Program-made: the position numbers and the translations under genes
Source: Pedosphaera sp.
GTDB taxonomy: Bacteria > Verrucomicrobiota > Verrucomicrobiia > Limisphaerales > Pedosphaeraceae
Direction of reading: 5' to 3'
Assembly (NCBI GenBank): GCA_028293325.1
Contig: JAQGPA010000006.1
Span: forward strand, 1 to 64,000
DNA: 64,000 nt
The notes under the pieces: model-generated
What the model was told of the DNA's origin: nothing
Database searches by the model: none
What the model saw: only the letters and a program-made list of their open reading frames with translations
Shown here: positions 18,728 through 28,349 of the stretch, one piece after another
Layout of the letters: the number at the start of each line of letters is the position of its first letter
How positions within the stretch are numbered: the stretch's first letter is position 1

Positions 18728-18806
18728 TAGACTGGGAGAAGTTTAAGGAGCGAAGCTCAACAAGGCGAGGTATGGATGAATTCTGACTCCAGTTCCGCGC
18801 CAGCCC

Positions 18807-20045
18807 CTAACCAGTCTTCAATAGGCAGGTAATTACTTTAACGCAAACTTCCGCAGGTGAAATCGGCTTGCTTATAAAATCATTACCCCCGCTTAGTATC
18901 GATTGGACACGTGTTTTGAGATCAGTATGGCTCGTCACGAAGATGACCGGAGTCCGTTTATGGAGTGGCAGACTGCGCATCTTTTCGCAAAGCACCAGTC
19001 CATCCATTTCCGGCATGGTGATATCCATGAGCACCACGTCATAGGCACTCTGCTCGAGTTTTGTAAGCGCTGCGAGCGGACTGGCCTCGCTGGTGGCTGA
19101 GAGTTTGGCCCGACCTAAAGCTTGCGCCAGCGCACGATTTGAAACGACGTCATCATCGACAATCAGAATTTTTGCGGAGGGTCGCTCCTGCTCATTGGCC
19201 GCTTCAGGAGGATCAAAACGGTCGGCCAAAAATGCGACGCTCGCGGCCACAGTATGCCGTGACGAATCATTCATCGCTTCCGGCTTGTTCAACAATTCAT
19301 AAAGCAACGCTTCCAAAGCGCTGGCTAACTCGGCAGTGCGATGATAACCGGCGATTGCGGCCATCTGCGTCAAAAACCCGAGCTTTCGATTTAATGCGAT
19401 GAGCCGCTCGGTTTGGTCGGGCGATGCCGAGGCTTCCAGAAAATCCCGGCACAATTGACGAAGCTCCTTGGAAAGGGCGGGAATAAGTTCGAGAAATTGC
19501 CGCCCCATCATGGTAAGAGTCTCGGACTTACTTGCATTTTCCTTTTGGGGGCCCGATTTCGATTGGTTGGCCGCAGTGGCCGATTTCTCACGGGCGAGTG
19601 CTTCACGTTCAGGCTTGCTAATTTCCACAGCCGAATCCGGAGCGGCGGCTTTTTTTGGTGCTGACTGGTCTTCACCCGGCTTATCCAACATTTGATTGAT
19701 GACATCAATTAGTCGTGCGGGCGTCACCGCCGCCTTGATCAGCGCCTTCTCGACGCGCATGGCCACAGCCTGCTCGGCCAGATTGCTGAGAAAAGAATTC
19801 GAAAAAACGACTACCCGAACGGATTTCAACTCCTCATGCTCACGCATGAATTTGAGCACGTCCACGCCCGTCATTTTCGGCATCAGCAGGTCCAGGACCA
19901 CCAGATCCGGTTTGGATTCCAAAAGCAGTTTCATGGCCACCAACCCATCTTCGGCCACGCGGACTTCAAAGCCCGCCTCCGACAGCTTGTTGCTGTAGAT
20001 GCTGGCGATCAGGGCATTATCTTCAACAAATAAAACTTTTTTCAT
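18807..20045 (-). CDS. Two-receiver signalling protein with degenerate Hpt-like middle
   Basis: The 412-residue cytoplasmic protein has receiver domains at both ends. REC1 (about 1-120) has the acidic pair ED at 8-9, phospho-accepting Asp52 and a conserved Lys; REC2 (about 290-412) has DDD at 297-299, Asp341 and the SKP motif. Between them, after an Ala/Lys/Ser-rich linker, lies a helical segment of about 100 residues with the LASALEALL signature of histidine-phosphotransfer domains, but at the expected His position it reads LNRKLG. It has no kinase or DNA-binding domain, so it probably works as a phosphate sink or scaffold. No kinase gene is adjacent. Confidence 0.82.
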   Translation of the reverse strand: MKKVLFVEDNALIASIYSNKLSEAGFEVRVAEDGLVAMKLLLESKPDLVVLDLLMPKMTGVDVLKFMREHEELKSVRVVVFSNSFLSNLAEQAVAMRVEKALIKAAVTPARLIDVINQMLDKPGEDQSAPKKAAAPDSAVEISKPEREALAREKSATAANQSKSGPQKENASKSETLTMMGRQFLELIPALSKELRQLCRDFLEASASPDQTERLIALNRKLGFLTQMAAIAGYHRTAELASALEALLYELLNKPEAMNDSSRHTVAASVAFLADRFDPPEAANEQERPSAKILIVDDDVVSNRALAQALGRAKLSATSEASPLAALTKLEQSAYDVVLMDITMPEMDGLVLCEKMRSLPLHKRTPVIFVTSHTDLKTRVQSILSGGNDFISKPISPAEVCVKVITCLLKTG

Positions 20046-20268
20046 TAGTTAATGGTTCCTGATTTGAACGAACTTTACGGAAGGAAATTTGTACAAAATG
20101 AGCATTAGTTCAAGTTAGATTATTAGTTTTCCTTCCAAACCGCGTATTCCCGCCCCATGGAGCAGGCACAACCAAACAGAAACCACTCCACGACCCTCGC
20201 GCCGAATCTAATTAATAAGCCAAGAGATGATTCGATGATTCTGAATTCCAACTGTCGCCCCCCGCAGC

Positions 20269-21207
20269 TCACTTGTTTGCGATCGGCAGCGAGTCAAACA
20301 AATTTCCCAGCGTATTTAAAGGTGTTTCCTTCTTCGGATTCAAAACTTCGCGCAAATAATGGACAGCATCTGGAATCGACTTGATTGTTCGCGGCAGCGT
20401 CGCACCGGAGGCATTGGCATGGCCACCACCTTGAAGTTTCTCCGCCACCTTGAGCGCCTCACCATTTCGACTCCGCAAACTGGCAATCACCAATCCATTC
20501 GGCCGCCGAAAAAGGGTGATTAATACCGGATACGGCGTCGATTTTTCCTCTAACAACTGATGCACGATCAAGTTGTTATTCCCGATGATCGTCTCCATGT
20601 AGCCCACCGCTGGTGTAATCTCGGCCACGTTCGCCTTGCTCCACGCAAAGCCCAGGGGATTTTCCACCCGACGCTTCACTTCCATTACCTCCAGCAACGG
20701 GTGATCTAGCAAACGCTCCAACTGGCCATCAATCAACCCATGAATATTCCAAAACTGATACACTTTCACCAGGTTTGCGTAATCATTTGCCACTTCAAAA
20801 TCCGGGTCATCCTCCAAAAACAAATCCGCCACATTATTCAAATGCACCAGCCGATCCAATTGCGGCGAGCCCAAACCCTGCTCCTGGCACAACTCATAGC
20901 AAAGCAATCCCGCCGATTTGCTCACATCATGGATCAATTGCGCGCTCTTCGCCGGCGCTTCCGTGGCATGATGATCAATCACCACCCAGTTTGGGCGATC
21001 CATCCGCACTTCGAAATTCAAGTCGGTCACCCAGGCCGCCTTTTCCCGCAATTCCCGCTGCTTCCAGGTATTATAATGGTGGGCCTCCAGCCGAATCTCC
21101 TCCCCGAACAACTTTTTGGCCAACCGTTGCAACAATACTCCCGCCACCAACCCGTCCAGGTCGCTCTCGTGCGTCAAAATCAAATCCGGCTTCGGCAAAT
21201 TATCCAT
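20269..21207 (-). CDS. DHH-family phosphoesterase, function unassigned
   Basis: The product has the DHH motifs THESDLDGLVAG, VIDHHATEAP and a C-terminal GGGHANASGAT. It is a second, diverged member of the superfamily represented in this window by nrnA. The start is taken as ATG 21207 (MDNLPKPDLILTHESDLDG, 312 residues); the longer frame from 21306 adds a Trp/Gly/Arg-rich stretch unlike the family. Substrates could be oligonucleotides, cyclic dinucleotide products or a phosphoanhydride; the sequence does not decide. It diverges from the DUF3185 gene. Confidence 0.8.
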   Translation of the reverse strand: MDNLPKPDLILTHESDLDGLVAGVLLQRLAKKLFGEEIRLEAHHYNTWKQRELREKAAWVTDLNFEVRMDRPNWVVIDHHATEAPAKSAQLIHDVSKSAGLLCYELCQEQGLGSPQLDRLVHLNNVADLFLEDDPDFEVANDYANLVKVYQFWNIHGLIDGQLERLLDHPLLEVMEVKRRVENPLGFAWSKANVAEITPAVGYMETIIGNNNLIVHQLLEEKSTPYPVLITLFRRPNGLVIASLRSRNGEALKVAEKLQGGGHANASGATLPRTIKSIPDAVHYLREVLNPKKETPLNTLGNLFDSLPIANK

Positions 21208-21344
21208 AGCAACAAATCCTAATCCACCCGGCTGCCACTGGCGAGCAGGGAATTGCCCGCCGCACACTTCCCGGTTGCGTCGCAAAACGCCGCCAGTATA
21301 ATTCACCGGTCAATTACTTGACCGAACCGTTCAGCCTGATTGCC

Positions 21345-21545
21345 ATGCACAAAATAATTTCCCTTACCTTCCTCGCGGGCGGGATTATCCTGCTCTATTT
21401 CGGTTACCACGAAGCGCAATCTTTCCATTCCGGTGCGATTCGCTTTATCACCGGATCCCCGAGCAGCAAGGCGACCTGGATGATTATCGCCGGAGTTATC
21501 GCCACTCTCGCGGGCATCATTGGCGTGACGCGTGGCGCCAAATAG
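21345..21545 (+). CDS. DUF3185 small membrane protein
   Basis: The product of 66 residues from ATG 21345 (HKIISLTFLAGGIILLYFG) has two membrane helices flanking the conserved segment HEAQSFHSGAIRFITGSPSSKATWM, which matches the DUF3185 family. An upstream in-frame start at 21318 would add nine residues. Function is unknown. It stands alone between a divergent DHH gene and xseB. Confidence 0.72.
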   Translation: MHKIISLTFLAGGIILLYFGYHEAQSFHSGAIRFITGSPSSKATWMIIAGVIATLAGIIGVTRGAK

Positions 21546-21692
21546 TCAGCGTGGCCGCGCTATTCCCCTAAAAGGCCGTGACAGTTTTACTAAAGGGCGC
21601 TATAAGTTCTTTACTATCAATTCGCTGATTAAGATTCACCCCCTGACTCCGTGCTAGACGAACGGCCTTTTCTACCTTAATTATTATCTGTT

Positions 21693-21968
21693 ATGTCAAA
21701 GGCAGCGAAAGCCGCGGATGCGGCTAAAATTGACAATTTGCCTTTTGAAGAGGCCCTGAAGAAGCTGGAAACCATTGTGGAATCGATGGAATCCGGCGAT
21801 TTGCCTTTGGAAACGCTGCTGGCCCGCTTTGAAGAAGGCTCGCGTCTGGCCAAAGCCTGTCAGGCAAAGCTTGCCGATGCCGAGTTAAAGATTCAAAAGC
21901 TCGAAAAGTCAACGGGGGGCGAAACCGTCCTCACGCCGTTGTCGCCCGATTTATCAGAAGCTGAATAG
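21693..21968 (+). CDS. xseB: Exodeoxyribonuclease VII small subunit
   Basis: Non-catalytic subunit that joins XseA to degrade single-stranded DNA. The 91-residue product has the family pattern LPFEEALKKLETIVESMESGDLPLETLLARFEEGSRLAKAC. The large-subunit gene is not adjacent. It is 9 bp upstream of dxs, a pairing seen in many bacteria. Confidence 0.93.
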   Translation: MSKAAKAADAAKIDNLPFEEALKKLETIVESMESGDLPLETLLARFEEGSRLAKACQAKLADAELKIQKLEKSTGGETVLTPLSPDLSEAE

Positions 21969-21977
21969 AAAAGAACT

Positions 21978-23966
21978 ATGAGTAGATACCTGGACATGGT
22001 GGATGAACCGGCGCATATCAAGAAATTATCGCTGCCGCAACTGCATCAACTGGCGGAGGAGATCCGTTTTGAACTGATCACGAAGCTCTCCAAAAACGGC
22101 GGGCACTTGGGGCCCAACCTTGGCGTCGTGGAATTGACCCTGGCGCTCCATGCCGTCTTTAATACTCCCCATGACAAGTTTGTCTGGGACGTCAGCCATC
22201 AGGTGTATGTCCACAAGCTACTGACGGGCCGCAAGGACCGCTTTCACACCATTCGCACCACCGACGGACTCAACGGCTTCTCCCTGCGCACGGAAAGCAA
22301 GCATGACTGCTATGGTGCAGGCCATGCGGGCACCGCCCTGTCCGCCGCGTTGGGCATGGCTGCAGCACGCGATCAGCGTAGCACTGATGAAAACGTGATC
22401 GCGATTTTTGGGGATGCCGCCTTGACGAACGGTATTTCCTTTGAAGCACTCAATAACATTGCCCACACCACGAAGAAATTCATCGGCGTGCTCAATGACA
22501 ATGAGTGGAGCATCGCCAAAAACGTCGGCGCCATCGCCAGCTACCTGAATAAACTCATCACCAACCCGCGCTACAACCGCCTGCAAAAGGATTTCGAGCG
22601 TTGGTTGCGCCGCATGCCCAAAGGCGAGATCGCCTTGATGCTTGGCCACAAGGCGGAAGAAGCGCTCAAAGGCGCAGTCTCGGAAGTCTCGTTACAGCAA
22701 AATCCGACCGATCAGGAATCCGATGGCCGCGGGGGCTTCGGCAGCAGCCTGATTTTTGAGGAAATGGGCCTGCGCTATCTCGGTCCCATTGACGGACATG
22801 ATTTGCCCATGCTCATCAACTCGCTGGAATTCGCGAAAACTTGCGAAGGTCCAGTGGTGTTGCATGTCCTGACCAAGAAGGGCAGGGGTTATGATGTCGC
22901 AATTCAACAGCCGGAGAAATTTCACGGCACCGGGCCGTATGATGTTCAAACTGGCGCTTCGCCCGTGCCCAAACCTGGCACCGCGCCTGCCTGGCAGGAT
23001 GTGTTCGGCCAGACCATGGTCAAACTTTGTCAGAAGGACAGCTCTGTCGTCGGCATCACCGCCGCGATGCCCAGCGGGACTGGCCTTAAGTTCCTCGAGA
23101 AAGCGATGCCTCAGCGTTATTATGATGTTGGTATTGCGGAGGAGCATGCCGTGCTGTTCGCCGCAGGTATGGCCACCATGGGTTTTCATCCCGTCTGCGC
23201 CATTTATTCAACGTTCCTTCAGCGTGCGTACGACTGCATTGTCCATGATGTTGCGTTGCAGGACTTGCCGGTAATTTTCTGCATGGATCGAGCCGGGCTT
23301 TCGCCCCAAGACGGCCCCACGCACCATGGGTTGTTTGACATCGCCTATCTCCGTTGTGTGCCCAACATCATCGCCATGGCGCCCAAGGATGAGGACGAAT
23401 TGGCGGACATGATGTTCACCGCTACGCATGAGAAGCACGGCTGTTTCATCCGCTATCCGCGTGGCGCGGCGGAAGGCGTGCCTGTCAAAGACCAGCCCAA
23501 GCTGTTGGAAATCGGCAAGGCGGAAGTCATCCAAAACTTCTCGAATAATGGCCGTCGCAAAGCCGCGCTCTTTGGCCTTGGCAACATGATGAGCATGGCG
23601 CGCCTCACCGCAAAACAACTCAGCGCCGAAGGTTTCGATGTCGCCATTATCAACCCTCGCTTCACCAAACCCTTGGATGAAGGCACCACCGAGTTTTTCG
23701 GACGGGCGGCGGATGTCGTCGTCACCATGGAAGACCACGTTTTGCCGGGCGGCTATGGCAGCAGCGTGCTGGAAGTATTCAGCGAAAAACAAATCCAGAC
23801 GCCCGTTGTGCGCATCGGTTGGCCAGACAAATTTATCGAACACGCCTCGACCGTTGAATACCTGCGGGAGAAGCACGGTTTGACCGTCGCCAACGCCGTG
23901 GCCCAGGTGAAAGCCCATTTTAACTCGGCTGCCATATCGACCCCCAACTTATCGGTGGTGGCGTAA
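21978..23966 (+). CDS. dxs: 1-Deoxy-D-xylulose-5-phosphate synthase
   Basis: First enzyme of the MEP isoprenoid pathway: thiamine-diphosphate-dependent condensation of pyruvate and glyceraldehyde 3-phosphate. The 662-residue protein has the HLGPNLG and [16 protein letters not shown] motifs, the TPP/Mg motif [16 protein letters not shown], then [16 protein letters not shown], and the transketolase half with [15 protein letters not shown] and [15 protein letters not shown]. Length is slightly above the E. coli enzyme. It is co-oriented with xseB and icd. Confidence 0.95.
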   Translation: MSRYLDMVDEPAHIKKLSLPQLHQLAEEIRFELITKLSKNGGHLGPNLGVVELTLALHAVFNTPHDKFVWDVSHQVYVHKLLTGRKDRFHTIRTTDGLNGFSLRTESKHDCYGAGHAGTALSAALGMAAARDQRSTDENVIAIFGDAALTNGISFEALNNIAHTTKKFIGVLNDNEWSIAKNVGAIASYLNKLITNPRYNRLQKDFERWLRRMPKGEIALMLGHKAEEALKGAVSEVSLQQNPTDQESDGRGGFGSSLIFEEMGLRYLGPIDGHDLPMLINSLEFAKTCEGPVVLHVLTKKGRGYDVAIQQPEKFHGTGPYDVQTGASPVPKPGTAPAWQDVFGQTMVKLCQKDSSVVGITAAMPSGTGLKFLEKAMPQRYYDVGIAEEHAVLFAAGMATMGFHPVCAIYSTFLQRAYDCIVHDVALQDLPVIFCMDRAGLSPQDGPTHHGLFDIAYLRCVPNIIAMAPKDEDELADMMFTATHEKHGCFIRYPRGAAEGVPVKDQPKLLEIGKAEVIQNFSNNGRRKAALFGLGNMMSMARLTAKQLSAEGFDVAIINPRFTKPLDEGTTEFFGRAADVVVTMEDHVLPGGYGSSVLEVFSEKQIQTPVVRIGWPDKFIEHASTVEYLREKHGLTVANAVAQVKAHFNSAAISTPNLSVVA

Positions 23967-23995
23967 TTTCATCCAACCCAAACCTGACAAGCAAC

Positions 23996-25357
23996 ATGCC
24001 TTATAAAGACGCTACTCCGCCCGCCGGCGGTAAAATCTCCATCAGCAACGGAAAACTCGATGTGCCCGCCAATCCCGTCCTCCCTTTTATTCGCGGCGAC
24101 GGTACTGGCCCGGATATTTGGCAGGCCAGCCAGCGCGTGTTTGACGCCGCCGTGCAAAAGGCCTATGGCGGCAATCGCAAAATCGCCTGGTTCGAAGTTT
24201 TCGCCGGCGAAGCCTCCAAAAACAAATTCGATAACTGGCTGCCCGACGACACCGTCGAGGCTTTCAAGGAATATCTGGTCGGGATCAAAGGCCCGCTCAC
24301 CACGCCGATTGGCGGCGGGATCCGTTCGTTGAACGTCGCGCTGCGTCAGATGCTGGATTTGTACGTCTGCCTGCGTCCCGTCCAATATTTTCAGGGCGTG
24401 CCCTCGCCGGTGAAGCATCCGGAGAAGGTGGACATGGTCATTTTCCGCGAGAACACCGAAGACATTTACGCAGGCATTGAATATGCCGGCGGCACGCCGG
24501 AAGCACAGAAGCTGCTTGATTTCATCGCCCAGAATTTTCCGAAGGATTTTGCGAAAATCCGGTTCGGCACCAAGGAAGCCATTGCGGGTTATATGAAAAT
24601 GGCTTCGCCCGATCATGACGCCTCCCATATACCCGTCCAAGTGGGCATTGGCCTCAAGCCCATTTCCAATGTCGGCACGATTCGCCTGATCAAGTCCGCC
24701 ATCGAATACGCCTTGCGCGAGAAGCGGAAGAGCGTGACGATTGTGCACAAGGGCAACATCATGAAATACACCGAGGGGGCCTTCCGCGATTGGGGTTACT
24801 CGGCGGCAGAACGTATCTTCGGCGACAAGGTTTACACCTGGGCGCGTTGGGAACGCACGAAAAAGGAAAAAGGCGAGCTCGCGGCCAATGAAGAACAAAA
24901 GGCAGCCCTCAAGGGTGGCGCAGTGCTCATCAAGGACGCCATTGCGGATATCGCGCTCCAACAGGTATTGACGCGGCCGGAAGACTTCGAGGTCATCGCC
25001 ACGCCCAACTTGAACGGTGATTATCTTTCGGATGCCCTCGCAGCGCAGGTCGGCGGTATCGGCATCGCACCTGGCGGCAACATCAATTATGTCACCGGCC
25101 ATGCCATTTTTGAAGCCACACACGGCACCGCGCCAAAATATGCGGGCCAGGACAAGGTTAATCCCGGCAGCGTGGTGTTAAGCGGCGAGATGATGTTCCG
25201 TTACCTGGGTTGGACGGAAGTGGCGGACTTGATCATCAAGGGGCTAAATGGGGCAATCGCTTCCAAGCGGGTCACATATGATTTCGCGCGGATGATGGAA
25301 GGGGCGAAGGAGATCAAGTGCTCCGAGTTCGGCGACAACATCATCGCGCACATGTAA
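23996..25357 (+). CDS. icd: Isocitrate dehydrogenase (NADP)
   Basis: TCA-cycle enzyme converting isocitrate to 2-oxoglutarate. The 453-residue product is of the E. coli type: [12 protein letters not shown] near the start, [13 protein letters not shown] (with the serine that AceK phosphorylates in enterobacteria), [31 protein letters not shown], and [20 protein letters not shown]. No aceK is visible, so phospho-control is only a possibility. It starts 30 bp after dxs and ends just before a bidirectional terminator. Confidence 0.95.
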   Translation: MPYKDATPPAGGKISISNGKLDVPANPVLPFIRGDGTGPDIWQASQRVFDAAVQKAYGGNRKIAWFEVFAGEASKNKFDNWLPDDTVEAFKEYLVGIKGPLTTPIGGGIRSLNVALRQMLDLYVCLRPVQYFQGVPSPVKHPEKVDMVIFRENTEDIYAGIEYAGGTPEAQKLLDFIAQNFPKDFAKIRFGTKEAIAGYMKMASPDHDASHIPVQVGIGLKPISNVGTIRLIKSAIEYALREKRKSVTIVHKGNIMKYTEGAFRDWGYSAAERIFGDKVYTWARWERTKKEKGELAANEEQKAALKGGAVLIKDAIADIALQQVLTRPEDFEVIATPNLNGDYLSDALAAQVGGIGIAPGGNINYVTGHAIFEATHGTAPKYAGQDKVNPGSVVLSGEMMFRYLGWTEVADLIIKGLNGAIASKRVTYDFARMMEGAKEIKCSEFGDNIIAHM

Positions 25358-25385
25358 GCGATTGTTGCATTACTTTAAAAAAGAG

Positions 25386-25413
25386 AAGCCGGGCAATTTG
25401 CCCGGCTTTTTTA
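25386..25413. terminator. Bidirectional rho-independent terminator between icd and the GH13 gene
   Basis: Stem AAGCCGGGC / GCCCGGCTT with an AATTT loop, followed on the plus strand by TTTTTTAT and on the minus strand by CTCTTTTTTT. It sits between two convergent genes and can serve both. Confidence 0.88.
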
Positions 25414-25422
25414 TGGTACGGT

Positions 25423-27549
25423 TCACAACTGGCGTAGTCGGTAGAAGCTGTTTCCAGTCGGCGGGGTAAGGCCGATGAATATGGACGCGTTGTTGGTCTG
25501 GTATTGCGCGGCAGGCACCTGGCTCCAGGGGGGCGGATTTCCGGCGAGCGTATCGCTTACATCGAGCACCCAGTTGGTCAATGAATTTGGCCACGAAATA
25601 ATAACAGTGTTGTTGGACTGAGTGATGCTGAGCGGCGGCGGAAACGGCATTTGCGACAGGATAAGCGCGCTGTAAGGTCCGATGGTAATGTTGCCAGCGG
25701 GGTTCGCGCCGCTGGCGGTGACCAAGGTGCTACCCACATTGCCATAATCGGCGCTATAATTGGTGGAATCACTGTTAAAATGGACGCGCCAATTGCCCGT
25801 CGCCGGAAAGGGGAGGGAGTAATTTGTCCTTACGGCATTCGCGAAGTTGGCGACGACAACCACATCCTGACCACTTGTCCCAGCAGCCCGGCGATAATAG
25901 GCGACGAGTTTGTTAACGTTGTCCACCTGCAGCAGGCTGATTTGGCTGCCTTTCAATCCGGGAACATCGCCAGCAAGGTTGCGGCGCAGGTGGATCAAGT
26001 CATGGTAAAATGTTACGATGGCGCTGTAGGTATTGGTTTTGGTCCAATCCACCGTCCGGCTGTCGCTGAACTGCTGATTCTCCAACATCTCCTGGCCTTC
26101 AAAAATCATTGGCACGCCGGGCGCGGTGAAGGTCAAGGTCGCGCCGAGGGTGGAAAGTTTGCGCGCGCGGTAACTGTTCGGCGCTGCGCCATCAATGGCG
26201 GCGGGCAGCCGGACCCCGTTGTTCAAATCGCCGACCACATCGTGCGATTCCAAAAAAACCACACGGTTGAAACCGGCGGCAGAACCGAATCTTTGATTGG
26301 TTGTCAGCGCGTTGGCCAGCAGATTCATGTCACGATTGGCATCGACGGTGTTGGCCAGGATAGGCGTGAGGACGTACGGGTAGGTGGTGTCCCAAGTGCT
26401 GTCGAATCCCATACCCAGGACATCCTCGGCGATGTTAATCCTGCCAGGGTAATTGCCATGAACCATCGTGGTGATATTGGTGATGAGCGTTGCAGCGTCG
26501 GAAATGTAAGTGTTGCCGTCATACAGCATCGTTCCGGGAGTGTCCCAACGGAACCCATCCACGTGAGATTCGTCCAGCCACATTTGAAAGTTCTGCTGGA
26601 TGAAATCGCGCACATTCTGGCTGCCATAGTTCGGTCGCGCACCCCATGGTGTGCAGCAGAGCGCCGGGTCTTAATAAAAATAAATACCGCCGCCGTTGCC
26701 ACTGCCGCTCCAACCATCAAAATTCCATAAATCCAAATCGGTCGGACCATAATGATTGTGGATGACATCCAGCAATACAGCCATGCCGCGCGCATGGCAG
26801 GCTTTCACGAATGTCTTGAGCCCATCCGGCCCGCCGTAACCGTAATTGTCCGCCGCATACGGAGCGGCCGGATTGTAGCCCCAACTGTAATAACCGGGAA
26901 ATTCCGCAATCGGCATTAGTTCGACAGCATTCACGCCAAGACTGGCCAGGAAATCGAGCCGGTTTGTGGCGTCGGTGAATTTGCCGGGCAAGCCACCGCC
27001 GGAATTCGGATCATAAAATGCGCCGATGTGCAGTTCGTAAATGACCAGGTCGCTTAAGGCATTCGTCGGCTGACTGTCACCCGACCAGTTGAACGCAGCC
27101 GGATCGTAGATGATGTCGTTGTTGCCCGCAGCGGAACTGGAACTCACCACTTTGCGGGCGCGGGGATCATGTTTCCAAAACCCGCTGCCATTGTAATTGA
27201 GGTAGTATTTATATTGCTGCCCCGGCGAGGCACTCGCGACGTCGACGGACCAGATACCACTCCAAACGCCGTTGGTGAGTTCCTTGGCGAGGGGAGTGGC
27301 GCTGGTGGACCAGTTGTTGAATTGTCCTGGCACATAAACACTGGTGGCATTTGGTGCCCAAACACGGAACGTAACGCCTGTTCCGGAGGTATTGTGGTAA
27401 GGTGTCGAGCCCCAGCCGGGACGACTGGATTGGGCCGGTGCAACGGTGGAAAGCGCTAATACTGACACTACCAACGCCAAAGCAACCATGTATGGGCTCC
27501 GAGTACGGGGACATTGCCCATGTTTGAAATCCGGTTTTTCAGGAAACAT
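25423..27549 (-). pseudogene. Exported GH13 (alpha-amylase/branching-type) glycosidase split by an in-frame TAA
   Basis: One continuous frame of 708 codons is broken only by a TAA at 26673-26671 (codon 293). Upstream part: signal peptide (about 21-40), CBM48-like domain (VTFRVWAPNATSVYVPGQFNNW) and the start of the GH13 barrel with region I DVIHNH at 261-266. Downstream, in the same frame, come GFRWD with nucleophile Asp336, Glu375 in NIAEDV and Asp437 in LESHD, then a C-terminal exported-protein tail ending NSFYRLRQL. All catalytic residues survive, so the lesion is recent, a sequencing error, or subject to readthrough. The stop falls right after GGGIYFY, a conserved spot. It would act on alpha-glucans outside the cytoplasm. 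Confidence 0.85.
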
Positions 27550-27571
27550 CGATAGGGTACTACCATGATTT

Positions 27572-27585
27572 TAGGACTAGTCCTA
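27572..27585. promoter_or_regulatory. 14-bp perfect palindrome upstream of the GH13 gene
   Basis: TAGGACTAGTCCTA lies 23 bp upstream of the GH13 start codon. Its position and symmetry fit a dimeric repressor or activator site, but no regulator is adjacent and no second copy was found nearby. Confidence 0.4.
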
Positions 27586-27762
27586 CCGCATATTCGTGTT
27601 GGAGGAGAAGATGAAGAGGGCATGCGGTTGCCACGTGGCGAGGAGAAGATTTGGCCCGGACCGGGATTGCATTCACCTTGAAACTGAGCAATATAGGAGC
27701 ATCCTGCAAACGAGCTGAATGAACCATGAAAATTTGGAATAAATACTCCGGAACCTTCTGCG

Positions 27763-27969
27763 CGGTTACATGAGCTCTTTGATATTCGATGGAACTATCT
27801 CCTGCATGAGTTCCCGTAGTGGGCGACTTATGTGGGACATCCGGGGCGGAATGATCGCTGGACGGATAATTCGCTGGAAGCCATCGCGCGCCGGAAACGC
27901 GAGATTCAAACGCCGCTGAAGGTCATTGAAACGATTCAACGAGAAAAACTTAATGCGGCCGACCAACTA
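27763..27969 (+). pseudogene. Remnant of a DUF885-family gene, N-terminal fragment
   Basis: Translating the plus strand from 27763 gives RLHELFDIRWNYLLHEFP, a TAG stop at 27817-27819, then WATYVGHPGRNDRWTDN, SLEAIARRKREIQTPLKVIE and KLNAADQL. This follows the start of DUF885 proteins (the WxxxLxxxPxxATxxGxxxxxDRxTDxSxEA pattern). The match ends exactly where the 31-bp direct repeat begins at 27970, and no further DUF885 sequence follows. DUF885 proteins are exported peptidase-like proteins; this copy is dead. Family call is by pattern memory. Confidence 0.6.
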
Positions 27970-28163
27970 AGTGAAGTTGGGAAATTTCTGGCAAGAAAGG
28001 GATCGCAAACCCTGCAACACAAAATGAACCCGAAAACCTCAACGGAGCGCGGCTATGGGCAACGCCCTAGCCGCAGCAACTCCGGAACGACCGGCCCGCT
28101 AAACCAAACCCTCAAAACCCCGTGATGTTCTCAGTGAAGTTGGGAAATTTCTGGTGAGAAAGG
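27970..28163 (+). repeat. 31-bp direct repeats bounding a strong hairpin
   Basis: Copies at 27970-28000 and 28133-28163 (beginning AGTGAAGTTGGGAAATTTCT) match at 29 of 31 positions. The 132 bp between them carry an 11-bp hairpin with one bulge: GCGGCTA-GGGC at 28049-28060 and GCCC-TAGCCGC at 28064-28074, loop AAC. A smaller CCGG-AACGA-CCGG hairpin follows. The arrangement looks like a tandem duplication or an excision scar. No transposase is present. Confidence 0.6.
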
Positions 28164-28349
28164 CCGTTTGGGAAGGCTTGCGAAGGGCTTTCGACAGACC
28201 CTTATTCTTGCCAATATTTTACTCACTTCACTTAGATTATGATCTGCTCCGCAAGGGAATCGAGGACGAGATCGAAGGCAATCACTTCCATGAAGATTAT
28301 CTCGCCATCAGCCAATTGGGTGGCGGCGCAAAAAATTGCGAAACAAGCG

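Larger units (their letters stand above)
27586..28349. other. Decayed intergenic region
   Basis: The nearly 800 bp between the GH13 gene and gluQ hold the DUF885 remnant and the direct repeats listed separately. The stretches 27586-27762 and 28164-28349 show no gene, RNA or repeat that I can support. Confidence 0.6.

Noticed and set aside
23969-25123. 384-codon minus-strand frame opposite icd
   Set aside because: Fully covered by icd with intact motifs; shadow frame.
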